From NCBI GenBank assembly GCA_005788205.1, contig SXYT01000066.1:1-25336 (forward strand): a stretch of 25,336 nucleotides of DNA, given 5' to 3'. Origin of the DNA: Actinomycetota bacterium. GTDB lineage: Bacteria; Actinomycetota; Acidimicrobiia; Acidimicrobiales; Ilumatobacteraceae. Of this stretch, positions 15,016 to 22,332 are shown piece after piece. The notes beneath the pieces were generated by a model, which searched no databases, was not told the DNA's origin, and saw only the letters and a program-made list of their open reading frames with translations. The first letter of the stretch is position 1. Every line of letters begins with the position of its first letter. A program made the position numbers and the translations under genes.

Positions 15016-15941
15016 GCGGTCGCCCTCGGGTGCGCGCCCCGGTACACGGCCAGAAGACGCTCCTGCGAGACCTTCGTGTAGACCTGTGTGGTGGAGATGG
15101 TGGCATGACCCAGCATCTCCTGCACTATGCGCAGGTCGGCGCCGTGCTCCAGCATGTGCGTGGCGCACGTGTGACGCAGGACGTGGGGAGACATCTCGCG
15201 GCCGATGCCGGCCCTGTCACCTGCCGAACGCACGATGTCCCACGCCTTCTGGCGGCTCAGTCTGCGGCCCCTGTTCGTCAGGAAGACGGCAGCGCGGTCC
15301 TCACGGCTGCGCCACTGCTGCGGGGAGAGGGCCTCGCGTGCCCCCGAGTCGATGTACTCACCGATCGCTGCCAGGGCGGTGCGGCCCACCGGGACGATGC
15401 GCTCCTTGCTTCCCTTGCCGAACAAGCGGACCAAACTGTTTGCCCTGTCGAGATCGTCGAGGTCCAGTCCGCACGCCTCGGAGATGCGCGCACCGGTTGC
15501 GTACAGGAACTCGAGCAGTGCCCGGTCACGTTCAGCCGTTGGCTCGTCCCCTGCGACTGACGCCAGCAGTCGCTCGGTCTCCTCCATTGACAGCGGTCTG
15601 GGCACACCGGCAGCAACGCGCACGCCCTCGAGATGAAGGGTGGGGTCAGCCGGGACCGTGCCCTCGGCAACCGCATGGGCATAGAACATTCTCAGTGCCG
15701 CGAGTCTGCGGGCCGTCGTGGCCGCCGCCTCGCCCGAGGACTGGAACTGCGCGACCAGTGCGGACAACCCGCCGGGCGTCGCCCCCACGAGGGACTCGCC
15801 CCGGCCAGCCAGCAGCTCCCCGGCGCGCAGCAGGTCCCTCCGGTAGGAGGAGACGGTGTTGGCAGCACGGCCTCGCTCGACCCGGAGCCACGTGAGGAAC
15901 ACCTCGACGGCGCCCTCGTCGCCTCCGGCGGGGCGCCCCAT
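15012..15941 (-). CDS. xerD: Tyrosine recombinase XerD
   Basis: A 309-residue site-specific recombinase resolving chromosome dimers at dif. The N-terminal SAM-like core-binding domain covers about residues 1-95 (FLTWLRVERGRAANTVSSYR). The catalytic domain shows Arg in YATGARISEACGL (about 155), Lys in GKGSKERIVPVG (about 180), HxxR in HVLRHTCATHML (about 253), His in LGHATISTTQVYTKV and the nucleophile Tyr in the same stretch. All six catalytic residues are present. ATG 15941 is two bases past the Nudix stop; the longer upstream frame overlaps the Nudix gene and is spurious. The Nudix-xerD pair follows pyrG as in M. tuberculosis Rv1699-Rv1701. No phage or integron context is seen, so it is the housekeeping enzyme. 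Confidence 0.94.
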   Translation of the reverse strand: MGRPAGGDEGAVEVFLTWLRVERGRAANTVSSYRRDLLRAGELLAGRGESLVGATPGGLSALVAQFQSSGEAAATTARRLAALRMFYAHAVAEGTVPADPTLHLEGVRVAAGVPRPLSMEETERLLASVAGDEPTAERDRALLEFLYATGARISEACGLDLDDLDRANSLVRLFGKGSKERIVPVGRTALAAIGEYIDSGAREALSPQQWRSREDRAAVFLTNRGRRLSRQKAWDIVRSAGDRAGIGREMSPHVLRHTCATHMLEHGADLRIVQEMLGHATISTTQVYTKVSQERLLAVYRGAHPRATA

Positions 15942-15943
15942 CG

Positions 15944-16507
15944 TCACCTGCCCAGGATGCGCGCCGCACGCAGGATGCCCGCCACAGACTTCGAGTCCGT
16001 GATCTCCCCGTGGAGGGCGAGTCTCACTGCCTCGTCGAACGGCACCTTCATCACGGTCATCGCGTCCTCCTCGGGCCCGTGGGGCGCGACGGCGCCCTCC
16101 ACGAGGTCCATCGCGAGGAATATCTCCACGGAGGAATTGCACACCCCCGGGGTCGACAGGATCGAACCGAGCGACTCCCAGCGCAGGGCCGAGTAGCCCG
16201 CCTCCTCCATCAACTCACGCTGGGCCGTCAAGAGGGGCTCCTCCCCTTCCACGTCACGCATGCCTGCGGGTATCTCGGTGACGAACCCGTCGACCGTGGC
16301 CCGGTACTGATCCACCAGAACGATGCAGTCATCACCCGTCACTGCCACCACGGCCACTGCCCCTGGCGAGTCCACGTACGTGCGCGAGAACGTCTCCCCC
16401 TGCGGCCCGACCACCTTTCGGGTCACCAGTTTCGAGTACGTCCAGTCATGCACCGTCTCCAGGGACGACGTGCTGAACCCCCGCGACCTGCCGTCAGATC
16501 CCGCCAT
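15944..16507 (-). CDS. Nudix hydrolase, ADP-ribose pyrophosphatase type
   Basis: A 187-residue Nudix enzyme. The Nudix box reads GMRDVEGEEPLLTAQRELME followed by EAGY (about residues 81-104), with REL.EE.G intact. It has one residue more between the first Gly and Glu (GX6E) than the classical GX5E. Upstream, VVAVTGDDCIVLVDQYRATVDGFVTEIPAG matches ADP-ribose pyrophosphatases of the NudF/Rv1700 type, and SILSTPGVCNSSVEIFLA follows. It probably hydrolyses ADP-ribose to AMP and ribose-5-phosphate in the cytosol. Its ATG shares one base with the pyrG stop (TGATG), so it is coupled to pyrG. Confidence 0.9.
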   Translation of the reverse strand: MAGSDGRSRGFSTSSLETVHDWTYSKLVTRKVVGPQGETFSRTYVDSPGAVAVVAVTGDDCIVLVDQYRATVDGFVTEIPAGMRDVEGEEPLLTAQRELMEEAGYSALRWESLGSILSTPGVCNSSVEIFLAMDLVEGAVAPHGPEEDAMTVMKVPFDEAVRLALHGEITDSKSVAGILRAARILGR

Positions 16508-18135
16508 CAGGACTTCTGTGCCGTGGTCGCACCGGTGCGCACCTCCCGGTGCGCCAGCGATGCCGAGATGAGCTCGCGGAAGAGCGGGTGCGGCCTGTCG
16601 GGACGGCTCTTGAACTCGGGGTGGGCCTGGGTACCGATCCAGAACGGGTGGTCCTTTGCCTCGACGAACTCCACCAGACGCTTGTCAGGGGACGTCCCGC
16701 TGCACACGAACCCGGCATCCTCGAAGCGCGACCTGTAGTTGTAGTTGAACTCGTAACGATGACGGTGGCGCTCACTCACCACCGTCTCGCCGTACGCCTC
16801 AGCAACCTTCGTACCGGGCTGCAGCACCGCGTAATAGGCCCCGAGACGCATCGTGCCTCCCTTGTCGGTCACGTCGCGCTGGTCGGTCATGAGATCGATC
16901 ACAGGGTTGGTGGTCGAGGGCTCGAATTCGGTGCTGTTGGCGTCGGAGAGCCCGAGCACATGGCGCGCGTACTCGATCGTCATGACCTGCATTCCCAGGC
17001 ACAGCCCGAGGCACGGGATCTTGTTCTCGCGCGCGTAAGCAGCGGCTGCGATCTTTCCCTCGATGCCGCGCGGCCCGAAGCCGCCGGGGATGACCATGCC
17101 GTCAAGGGCATCGAGGCGGCCGGACGCGAGCAGACCCTCCACGTCCTCGGCCTGGATCCAGTCGATCTCCACCTTGGCCGAGTGGTGGAACCCGGCGTGC
17201 TTCAGGCTCTCGACGACAGAGAGGTACGCATCCTGCAGCTCCACGTACTTGCCGATGAGACCGATGCGGACAGGTCTGGTGGACGCATCCACCTGCGCAA
17301 CGAGGGACTCCCACGAGGTGAGGTCGACTTCACCCTCGATCCGGAGGAGGTCGCAGACGAAACCGTCCAGACCCTCCTCGTGGAGGATGAGAGGCAGCTC
17401 GTAGATGTTCCGTGCATCGGCCGCATTGATGACTGCCCGCATGTCGACGTCGCACATGTTGGAGATCTTGCGCTTCAGACCGTCGCTCAGCGGCTCCTCG
17501 CTGCGGCAGACGATGACATCTGGCTGGATGCCGCGCGAGCGCAGTTCGGTGACGCTGTGCTGGGTCGGCTTCGTTTTCTGTTCCCCGCTCGGGCCGATGA
17601 AAGGCACCAGGGTGACGTGGAGGTAGCAGACGTTGTCACGGCCGGCCTCGTTGCGGAACTGGCGGATTGCCTCGAGAAACGGGAGGATCTCGATGTCACC
17701 GACGGTCCCCCCGACCTCGGTGATGACAACATCGGTGTCCTCGGTGGCGATGCGGCGGATCCGTCGCTTGATCTCATCCGTGATGTGCGGGATGACCTGG
17801 ACGGTCTTTCCGAGGTAGTCCCCGCGCCGCTCCGCAGCGAGCACGGCCTGGTAGATGGAGCCGGTCGTGGCGTTCGAGCTGCGGGTCAGATTCTCGTCGA
17901 TGAACCGTTCGTAGTGGCCGAGGTCAAGGTCCGTCTCGCCACCGTCGTCGGTCACGAAGAACTCGCCGTGCTCGAACGGGTTAATATTGCCGCGGTCGAC
18001 ATTGATGTACGTTTCGAGATTCTGCATCGTCACGCGCAGGCCGCGCATCTTCAGGAGACGGCCGAGTGACGAAGCCGTGAGACCCTTGCCAAGTGAGCTC
18101 GCAACTCCACCGGTCACGAATATGTGCTTTGGCAT
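16507..18135 (-). CDS. pyrG: CTP synthase (glutamine-hydrolysing)
   Basis: A 542-residue enzyme that makes CTP from UTP, ATP and glutamine. The synthetase domain (1-270) has the P-loop SSLGKG with Lys17, Asp71 in DLDLGHYERF, Glu140 in ITEVGGTVGDIE and the UTP motif KTKPTQ (187-192). The class I glutaminase domain has the Cys379 nucleophile in LGLCLGMQ and the His-x-Glu of QAHPEFKSRP. Residues 38-60, normally QKLDPYxNVDPGTMNP...GEVF, instead read QNLETYINVDRGNINP...GEFF, replacing the phosphate-contacting Lys (E. coli K40) by Asn39. The codons there are AT-rich (AAT, GAA, AAT, ATT). The ATG at 18135 has a good ribosome binding site (CGGGAG, 5-base spacing) inside a leader hairpin. It heads the pyrG-Nudix-xerD-HD unit. 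Confidence 0.95.
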   Translation of the reverse strand: MPKHIFVTGGVASSLGKGLTASSLGRLLKMRGLRVTMQNLETYINVDRGNINPFEHGEFFVTDDGGETDLDLGHYERFIDENLTRSSNATTGSIYQAVLAAERRGDYLGKTVQVIPHITDEIKRRIRRIATEDTDVVITEVGGTVGDIEILPFLEAIRQFRNEAGRDNVCYLHVTLVPFIGPSGEQKTKPTQHSVTELRSRGIQPDVIVCRSEEPLSDGLKRKISNMCDVDMRAVINAADARNIYELPLILHEEGLDGFVCDLLRIEGEVDLTSWESLVAQVDASTRPVRIGLIGKYVELQDAYLSVVESLKHAGFHHSAKVEIDWIQAEDVEGLLASGRLDALDGMVIPGGFGPRGIEGKIAAAAYARENKIPCLGLCLGMQVMTIEYARHVLGLSDANSTEFEPSTTNPVIDLMTDQRDVTDKGGTMRLGAYYAVLQPGTKVAEAYGETVVSERHRHRYEFNYNYRSRFEDAGFVCSGTSPDKRLVEFVEAKDHPFWIGTQAHPEFKSRPDRPHPLFRELISASLAHREVRTGATTAQKS

Positions 18136-18140
18136 CGGGT

Positions 18141-18170
18141 CTCCCGCCAGGTTCGAATCTCTAACGGGAG
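18141..18170 (-). promoter_or_regulatory. pyrG leader hairpin covering the ribosome binding site
   Basis: On the transcript CUCCCG (18170-18165) can pair with CGGGAG (18146-18141), which is the pyrG Shine-Dalgarno sequence; the loop is 18 bases. The 5' arm lies exactly where transcription should start, so the start position decides whether the hairpin can form. An alternative reading is a weak terminator for recN, but no T-tract follows. Confidence 0.5.
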
Positions 18171-18173
18171 TTC

Positions 18174-18179
18174 ATCCTA
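18174..18179 (-). promoter_or_regulatory. -10 box TAGGAT, pyrG (leadered)
   Basis: Minus-strand TAGGAT is followed by GAACTCCCGTTAG. A start six to eight bases downstream falls in the CCC run (18168-18166), giving a leader of about 31-33 bases. No good -35 element is seen. Confidence 0.5.
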
Positions 18180-18207
18180 CCCCATGTGGCGGGCAAGGCG
18201 TTGATGC

Positions 18208-19839
18208 TCACTTCGCCGGGCGCCGGCGTTTCGTGGTCTCCGCGGAAAGGCTTGCGATCAGGTCCCTGGCGTGGGCCGTCGCAGAGTTGTCGGCGACGCC
18301 ACCGGACAGCATTCGGGCGACCTCGGACACCCTGTCGTCCCCGTCAAGGACTGTCGCCGAGCCGAAAGTCTTGCCGCGGACGACCTCCTTGGCCACCGCC
18401 ACATGGTGATGCGCACTCGCCGCCACCTGGGACAGGTGCGTCACCGCGAACACCTGGTGGCCGCCGCCGAGCGTGCGCAGTGCCGCGGCGACCGCGACCG
18501 CAGCGGATCCACCGATGCCGGCATCGACCTCGTCGAACACCATCGTCCCCGGCTCGTCCGTGAGGACCAACCGGATCGCGAGCATCGTGCGGGCGAGCTC
18601 CCCGCCGCTCGCAACCTTCGTCAGGGGAAGCGGTTCCGAACCCGGGTTGGCGCACAGCAAGAAGGTGACCGCCTCCCCTGCCGGGTCTGGGTCGGGCCCA
18701 CCGACCGAGACGATGACCTCGGCATGAGGCAGTGCGAGGGTGCGCAGGTGGGTCTCGACCGCCTTTCCGAGAGCCGGAGCGGCTTTCCGGCGGGCATCGC
18801 CCACCTTGCGCTGCTCGGCGAGGAGACGGCGCAGGGCCTGGTCACGGGCAGAGTTCAGTTCGGCCACCCGCTCTGCATAGCCCGTGAGTTCGGCGAGCCG
18901 GGTCGAGGCCTCCTCGCCGAAACGAATCACGTCCAGCAGCGAGTCCCCGTACTTGCGCATCAGGTCGCGCAGCATCTGGCGCCTCACCCGCACCTGTGCG
19001 AGCCTCTCGGGGTTCTCCTCGGAACGTTCCGCGGCTGACCGCAGTTCGGCCAGGACGTCGGAGGCCTCGGCCGAGAGGGCCGAGAGGCGGTCCCGGATGC
19101 CGGCCAGTCCCTCAAGATTCCCGAGTGCCCGCACCGCAGCACCGACCGAATCGACGGCACCGTCATCATCACCGAGCGCCCCTGCCGCCGCCCACAGTGC
19201 ATCGCGGTGTTTTGTGGCATCGGCGAGAAGGTCTTCCTCGCGGCCGAGGTCCTCTTCCTCGGTGCCAGAGACGATGACCGCACCGAGGATCTCCCCGGCC
19301 TGGAACTCAAGCAGGTCGATCTCGCGCGCACGGGTCTTTTCGTCTCCCCCGAGCGCCGCGAGGGAGGCATCGATCTGGGTCACCTCCTCGCGGGCTGCCC
19401 GGAGGCCCGAGAGGTCGACACCGGCGAAGCGGTCGAGGGCCGCGCGCTGCACCGCAGCCCCGAGCAACCTCTGGTGAGCGTGCTGACCATGGATGTCCAC
19501 CAGGTCTGCGCCGGCCTCGGCCAGCTGTGCGACCGTGGCCATGCGGCCGTCCACGTAGGCACGGGAGCGCCCCTCGCGCGCGACCACACGGGCAAGGATC
19601 GTCTCGGTCTCCTCCCCGTCCGGACCTGCAGTGACGAAGCGCGCCTCCACACGGGCCTCGTCGCAGCCTGCACGCACGACGCTCGCGTCAGCACGAGCGC
19701 CGACGACCAGGTTGATCGCCTCCACGAGCATTGTCTTGCCCGCACCGGTCTCCCCCGTGAGGACGGTGAACCCGGCGCCGAACGTCAGGTTCACCCGCTC
19801 GATCACACCGAGATTCTCGATGGCGAGCTCAACGAGCAT
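18208..19839 (-). CDS. recN: DNA repair protein RecN
   Basis: A 543-residue SMC-like ATPase acting in double-strand-break repair. Walker A is GETGAGKT (residues 29-36), the Q-loop/linker DIHGQHAHQRLL near 115, the ABC signature ASGGELARTML near 420 and Walker B MVFDEVDAGIGG near 446. A long, charged, Ala/Glu/Arg-rich middle (about 150-340) would form the coiled coil. The VTHLSQVAA switch segment follows. The ATG at 19839 shares its A with the nadK stop (TGATG), so recN is coupled to nadK. Order tlyA-nadK-recN is the classic actinobacterial set. Length is normal for the family. Confidence 0.96.
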   Translation of the reverse strand: MLVELAIENLGVIERVNLTFGAGFTVLTGETGAGKTMLVEAINLVVGARADASVVRAGCDEARVEARFVTAGPDGEETETILARVVAREGRSRAYVDGRMATVAQLAEAGADLVDIHGQHAHQRLLGAAVQRAALDRFAGVDLSGLRAAREEVTQIDASLAALGGDEKTRAREIDLLEFQAGEILGAVIVSGTEEEDLGREEDLLADATKHRDALWAAAGALGDDDGAVDSVGAAVRALGNLEGLAGIRDRLSALSAEASDVLAELRSAAERSEENPERLAQVRVRRQMLRDLMRKYGDSLLDVIRFGEEASTRLAELTGYAERVAELNSARDQALRRLLAEQRKVGDARRKAAPALGKAVETHLRTLALPHAEVIVSVGGPDPDPAGEAVTFLLCANPGSEPLPLTKVASGGELARTMLAIRLVLTDEPGTMVFDEVDAGIGGSAAVAVAAALRTLGGGHQVFAVTHLSQVAASAHHHVAVAKEVVRGKTFGSATVLDGDDRVSEVARMLSGGVADNSATAHARDLIASLSAETTKRRRPAK

Positions 19840-20711
19840 CAGCGGTCCGCCAGGCCGAACTTGGACTTGAGGATCTGGTGGAAACGCATGCCCTCGAACC
19901 TCACGAACCGCGCTGTCTCATGTGCCGCGTCAACTTCCACCACGTCCCCGGGCTTCAGTGAGTGCACCAACTCGCCATCCACGGCAATGTTCACGTGGCG
20001 GTGGCCGAGCACCTCGATGCGGATGCTCTCGGTGGGGTCGAGCACGAGGGACCTGTCGAACAGCATGTGCGGCGAGACCGGAGTGACGAGGAGAGCGCGC
20101 ATGCGGGGAGAGAGCACAGGGCCACGGGCCGACAACGAGTACGCGGTGGAACCGGTGGGCGACGCCACGATCAGGCCATCGGCGGCATACGTGCTGAATG
20201 GCGCACCATCAATGTCGACGGCCACACGGACGGTGTGGCCCGCCTCCTTTTTCTCCACCACCACCTCGTTCAGGGCCCGCATCTCGCCCAGGTAGGAGCC
20301 CGAAGCCCACGTACGCACGCGCACCAGCATGCGGTCGTCAAGGTGGTAATCCCTGCCCTCCATGCCCGACACGAACAGTCGGAGCGCATCGACGGCCTGC
20401 CCCTGCTCGACGGCGGTCAGATAGCCGAGCAAGCCGACCTTGACACCGATGATGGGGACAGGACGGCCGTCGAGGGTGCGCACCGAGCGCAGCATCGTGC
20501 CGTCACCACCCACGGACACGAGCACGTCGATCTCGCCGAAAGCATCATCAGCCTCGATCCCGTCGAGCGGCCCGAGGGACTCCAGAGCGGGGACATCCGC
20601 CCCTGCGACGACGGCGACGTGGCCGTGGGCAAGGCACCAAGCGATGATTTCGCGGCCGGTGCCGACGGCATCCTCGCGGAACCGGTGGAGGGAAATCCCG
20701 ACACGAGCCAT
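19839..20711 (-). CDS. nadK: NAD kinase
   Basis: A 290-residue cytosolic kinase making NADP from NAD with ATP (or polyphosphate in actinobacteria). The catalytic GGDGT lies in VSVGGDGTMLRS (about residues 65-76), ALNEVVV near 145 binds NAD, and SPTGSTAYSLSARGPVLSP (about 184-202) is the second signature. The usual SAGGP of that motif is SARGP here; I have the impression this is a lineage form but cannot verify it. ATG 20711 is preceded by TAGGTT and six bases, so the gene is leaderless and has its own promoter overlapping the tlyA stop. It is followed directly by recN. Confidence 0.95.
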   Translation of the reverse strand: MARVGISLHRFREDAVGTGREIIAWCLAHGHVAVVAGADVPALESLGPLDGIEADDAFGEIDVLVSVGGDGTMLRSVRTLDGRPVPIIGVKVGLLGYLTAVEQGQAVDALRLFVSGMEGRDYHLDDRMLVRVRTWASGSYLGEMRALNEVVVEKKEAGHTVRVAVDIDGAPFSTYAADGLIVASPTGSTAYSLSARGPVLSPRMRALLVTPVSPHMLFDRSLVLDPTESIRIEVLGHRHVNIAVDGELVHSLKPGDVVEVDAAHETARFVRFEGMRFHQILKSKFGLADR

Positions 20712-20717
20712 GGCTAC

Positions 20718-20723
20718 AACCTA
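20718..20723 (-). promoter_or_regulatory. -10 box TAGGTT sharing the tlyA stop codon, nadK
   Basis: The tlyA stop TAG (20721-20723) is the first half of TAGGTT. GTAGCC (six bases) and ATG 20711 follow. Stop codon, promoter and leaderless start are packed in 15 bp. Confidence 0.55.
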
Positions 20724-21473
20724 CGACCGCCCTGCGCCCAGGAGGTGCAACAGGAACTCGGTGTTGCCGTCCTGACCCTTCAGGGGTGACTCGACCTCGC
20801 CCGCGACGGTCCAACCGAGGTCACCTGCCGCGCCTGAGACCCTCGAAACCGATGCCCTGTGCAGTACGGGGTCGGTGATGACCCCCCGCCCGCGCGAGGC
20901 CTCCTCGCGGCCGACCTCGAACTGGGGCTTCACGAGAAGCACCATCTCGGCAGGGAACCCACCGCCCGCAGAGACGAGATGCGTCATCGCCGGCAGCACG
21001 GTCACGAGGGAGATGAACGACAAGTCGGCCACCAGGAGCGAGCAGGGGAACGGCAGGTCGCCCGGGCCCATGTCGCGGATGTTGCGTCCCTCCACCCACA
21101 CGACCCTGTCGTCGGACGCGATGCGCTCGTGCAACTGGTTGCGTCCCACATCCACCGCGAACACACGGGATGCCCCGTTCTGCAGGAGGCAGTCCGAGAA
21201 CCCGCCGGTCGACGAGCCGGCATCAATGACGCAACGTCCCTGCACCGCGAGGTTGAACGAGGAGATGGCCCCCTCCAGTTTCTCGCCGCCGCGGCTCACG
21301 AAGCGGCGTTGCCGCACGATCTCGATCGCCTCGTCCGGGGCGACCAGACGGGAAGCCTTGGCCGCCGGGGACCCCGCCACCGTCACTGCATCCTCCTCGA
21401 TGAGGCGGGCGGCCTCGGATCGTGATGCAACGAGTCCGCGCTTCACCATGGCGGCATCCAGCCTGATTCTCAC
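20721..21473 (-). CDS. tlyA: TlyA family rRNA 2'-O-methyltransferase
   Basis: A 250-residue protein with an N-terminal S4 RNA-binding domain (about residues 3-60, MVKRGLVASRSEAARLIEED) and a Rossmann methyltransferase domain. The segment FVSRGGEKLEGA is conserved near 63-74, and the SAM-binding motif is CVIDAGSSTGGFSDCLL near 89-105. VADLSFISL and LVKPQFEVGREE follow. TlyA methylates ribose 2'-hydroxyls in 16S and/or 23S rRNA and in mycobacteria is needed for capreomycin sensitivity. The GTG at 21473 (VRIRLDAAMVKRGL) is chosen because TACGCT lies exactly six bases upstream and because the N-terminal residues match family starts (RxRxDxxLVxRGL). Confidence 0.94.
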   Translation of the reverse strand: MRIRLDAAMVKRGLVASRSEAARLIEEDAVTVAGSPAAKASRLVAPDEAIEIVRQRRFVSRGGEKLEGAISSFNLAVQGRCVIDAGSSTGGFSDCLLQNGASRVFAVDVGRNQLHERIASDDRVVWVEGRNIRDMGPGDLPFPCSLLVADLSFISLVTVLPAMTHLVSAGGGFPAEMVLLVKPQFEVGREEASRGRGVITDPVLHRASVSRVSGAAGDLGWTVAGEVESPLKGQDGNTEFLLHLLGAGRS

Positions 21474-21479
21474 GGCCCG

Positions 21480-21485
21480 AGCGTA
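21480..21485 (-). promoter_or_regulatory. -10 box TACGCT, leaderless, tlyA
   Basis: Minus-strand TACGCT, then CGGGCC, then GTG 21473. It lies in the 43-bp gap after the HAD phosphatase and fixes the GTG start. Confidence 0.5.
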
Positions 21486-21516
21486 ACGACCGCGACCCTC
21501 TGCGCACATGGGGTCG

Positions 21517-22305
21517 TCAGCAAAGGAGTGCGTCGACCACCGCGGCGAGATCCTCGCCCACGATGCACCCGGCCGGGGCATCAGCTGCCGAGCCGACCCC
21601 GGTGAGGACGAGACCGAACCGGCACCCGAGCGTGGCGGCGAACGCCCCGTCCGTCGACACCTTGTCCCCCACCATCACGAACTCATCCGGCCCCACGCCG
21701 GGGAATCGCGCCGTCACCAGCCCGGCCATCGGTCCGTGGGGTTTGCCCGTGACCACGGGTTCGGCACCTGATGCCGTGGCGATGGCCGCGAGCACGGAGC
21801 CCCCACCCGGGAGAGGACCCGCCGGGGTGGGATACGAATTGTCCGCATTGCTGCCCACGAGTCGCGCCCCGGCGCGCACCGCACGCATCGCGTCCGCGAG
21901 CACGGTGTAGTCGAACTCGCGGTACAGACCCACCACGACGTCGCTGTAGACATCCGTCCGTCCCGGGTGCTCGTGGGCGACCACCACCTCACAGCCAGCA
22001 CGGGCAACCTCCTCCCTGAGACCTGCTCCTCCGCAGACGAGCACGCGGCCACCGGGACGCAGGATCGCACCCGCAGACATCGCAGAGGTGACGACACGAC
22101 CACGCGCATCCACACCGATGTCAGCCAGATGGGCCTCCTGCTCGGCGACGGTCGAGAAAGAGTTGTTCGTCACGTAGAGGATCTCGACACCGGCCGCCGC
22201 GGCCTTCCTGAGTGCCCCGACCGAGCCGGCCACCGGACGATGGGCCAGCCACACGACACCGTCCAGATCACAGAGCAGGACCTTTGGCCGCACGGTTTTG
22301 TCCAT
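21517..22305 (-). CDS. NagD-like HAD-superfamily phosphatase (IIA)
   Basis: A 262-residue HAD phosphatase of subfamily IIA. Motif I is LLCDLDGVVW, motif II ILYVTNNS, the Lys region VTGKPHGPMAGLV and motif IV MVGDKVSTDGAFAATLG. The cap domain lies between motifs II and III. The M. tuberculosis gene at the same place next to tlyA, Rv1692, is a glycerol-3-phosphate phosphatase, so recycling of glycerophosphate is the best guess. The start at ATG 22305 (MDKTVRPK) is favoured over GTG 22323, because a CAGGAT box eight bases upstream would give a near-leaderless message; this is weak. It diverges from the DUF1015 gene. Confidence 0.87.
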   Translation of the reverse strand: MDKTVRPKVLLCDLDGVVWLAHRPVAGSVGALRKAAAAGVEILYVTNNSFSTVAEQEAHLADIGVDARGRVVTSAMSAGAILRPGGRVLVCGGAGLREEVARAGCEVVVAHEHPGRTDVYSDVVVGLYREFDYTVLADAMRAVRAGARLVGSNADNSYPTPAGPLPGGGSVLAAIATASGAEPVVTGKPHGPMAGLVTARFPGVGPDEFVMVGDKVSTDGAFAATLGCRFGLVLTGVGSAADAPAGCIVGEDLAAVVDALLC

Positions 22306-22332
22306 CGTCCCCAATCCTGCCACCCTTGGAGT

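Noticed and set aside
15012..15941. xerD as sign of an integrated element
   Set aside because: The gene has housekeeping neighbours, no direct repeats, no tRNA target and no phage or plasmid genes.
16549..18069. 506-codon frame on the strand opposite pyrG
   Set aside because: It mirrors the CTP synthase codons; composition is Asp/Val/Leu/Glu/Arg-biased with no recognisable domain.
18147..18164. tRNA T-arm-like GGTTCGAATCT beside pyrG
   Set aside because: No cloverleaf: no matching acceptor, D or anticodon stems and only 72 bp between recN and pyrG. The sequence is explained as the loop of the pyrG leader hairpin.
19207..20295. 362-codon plus-strand frame across recN and nadK
   Set aside because: It spans two well-supported minus-strand genes and has no motif.
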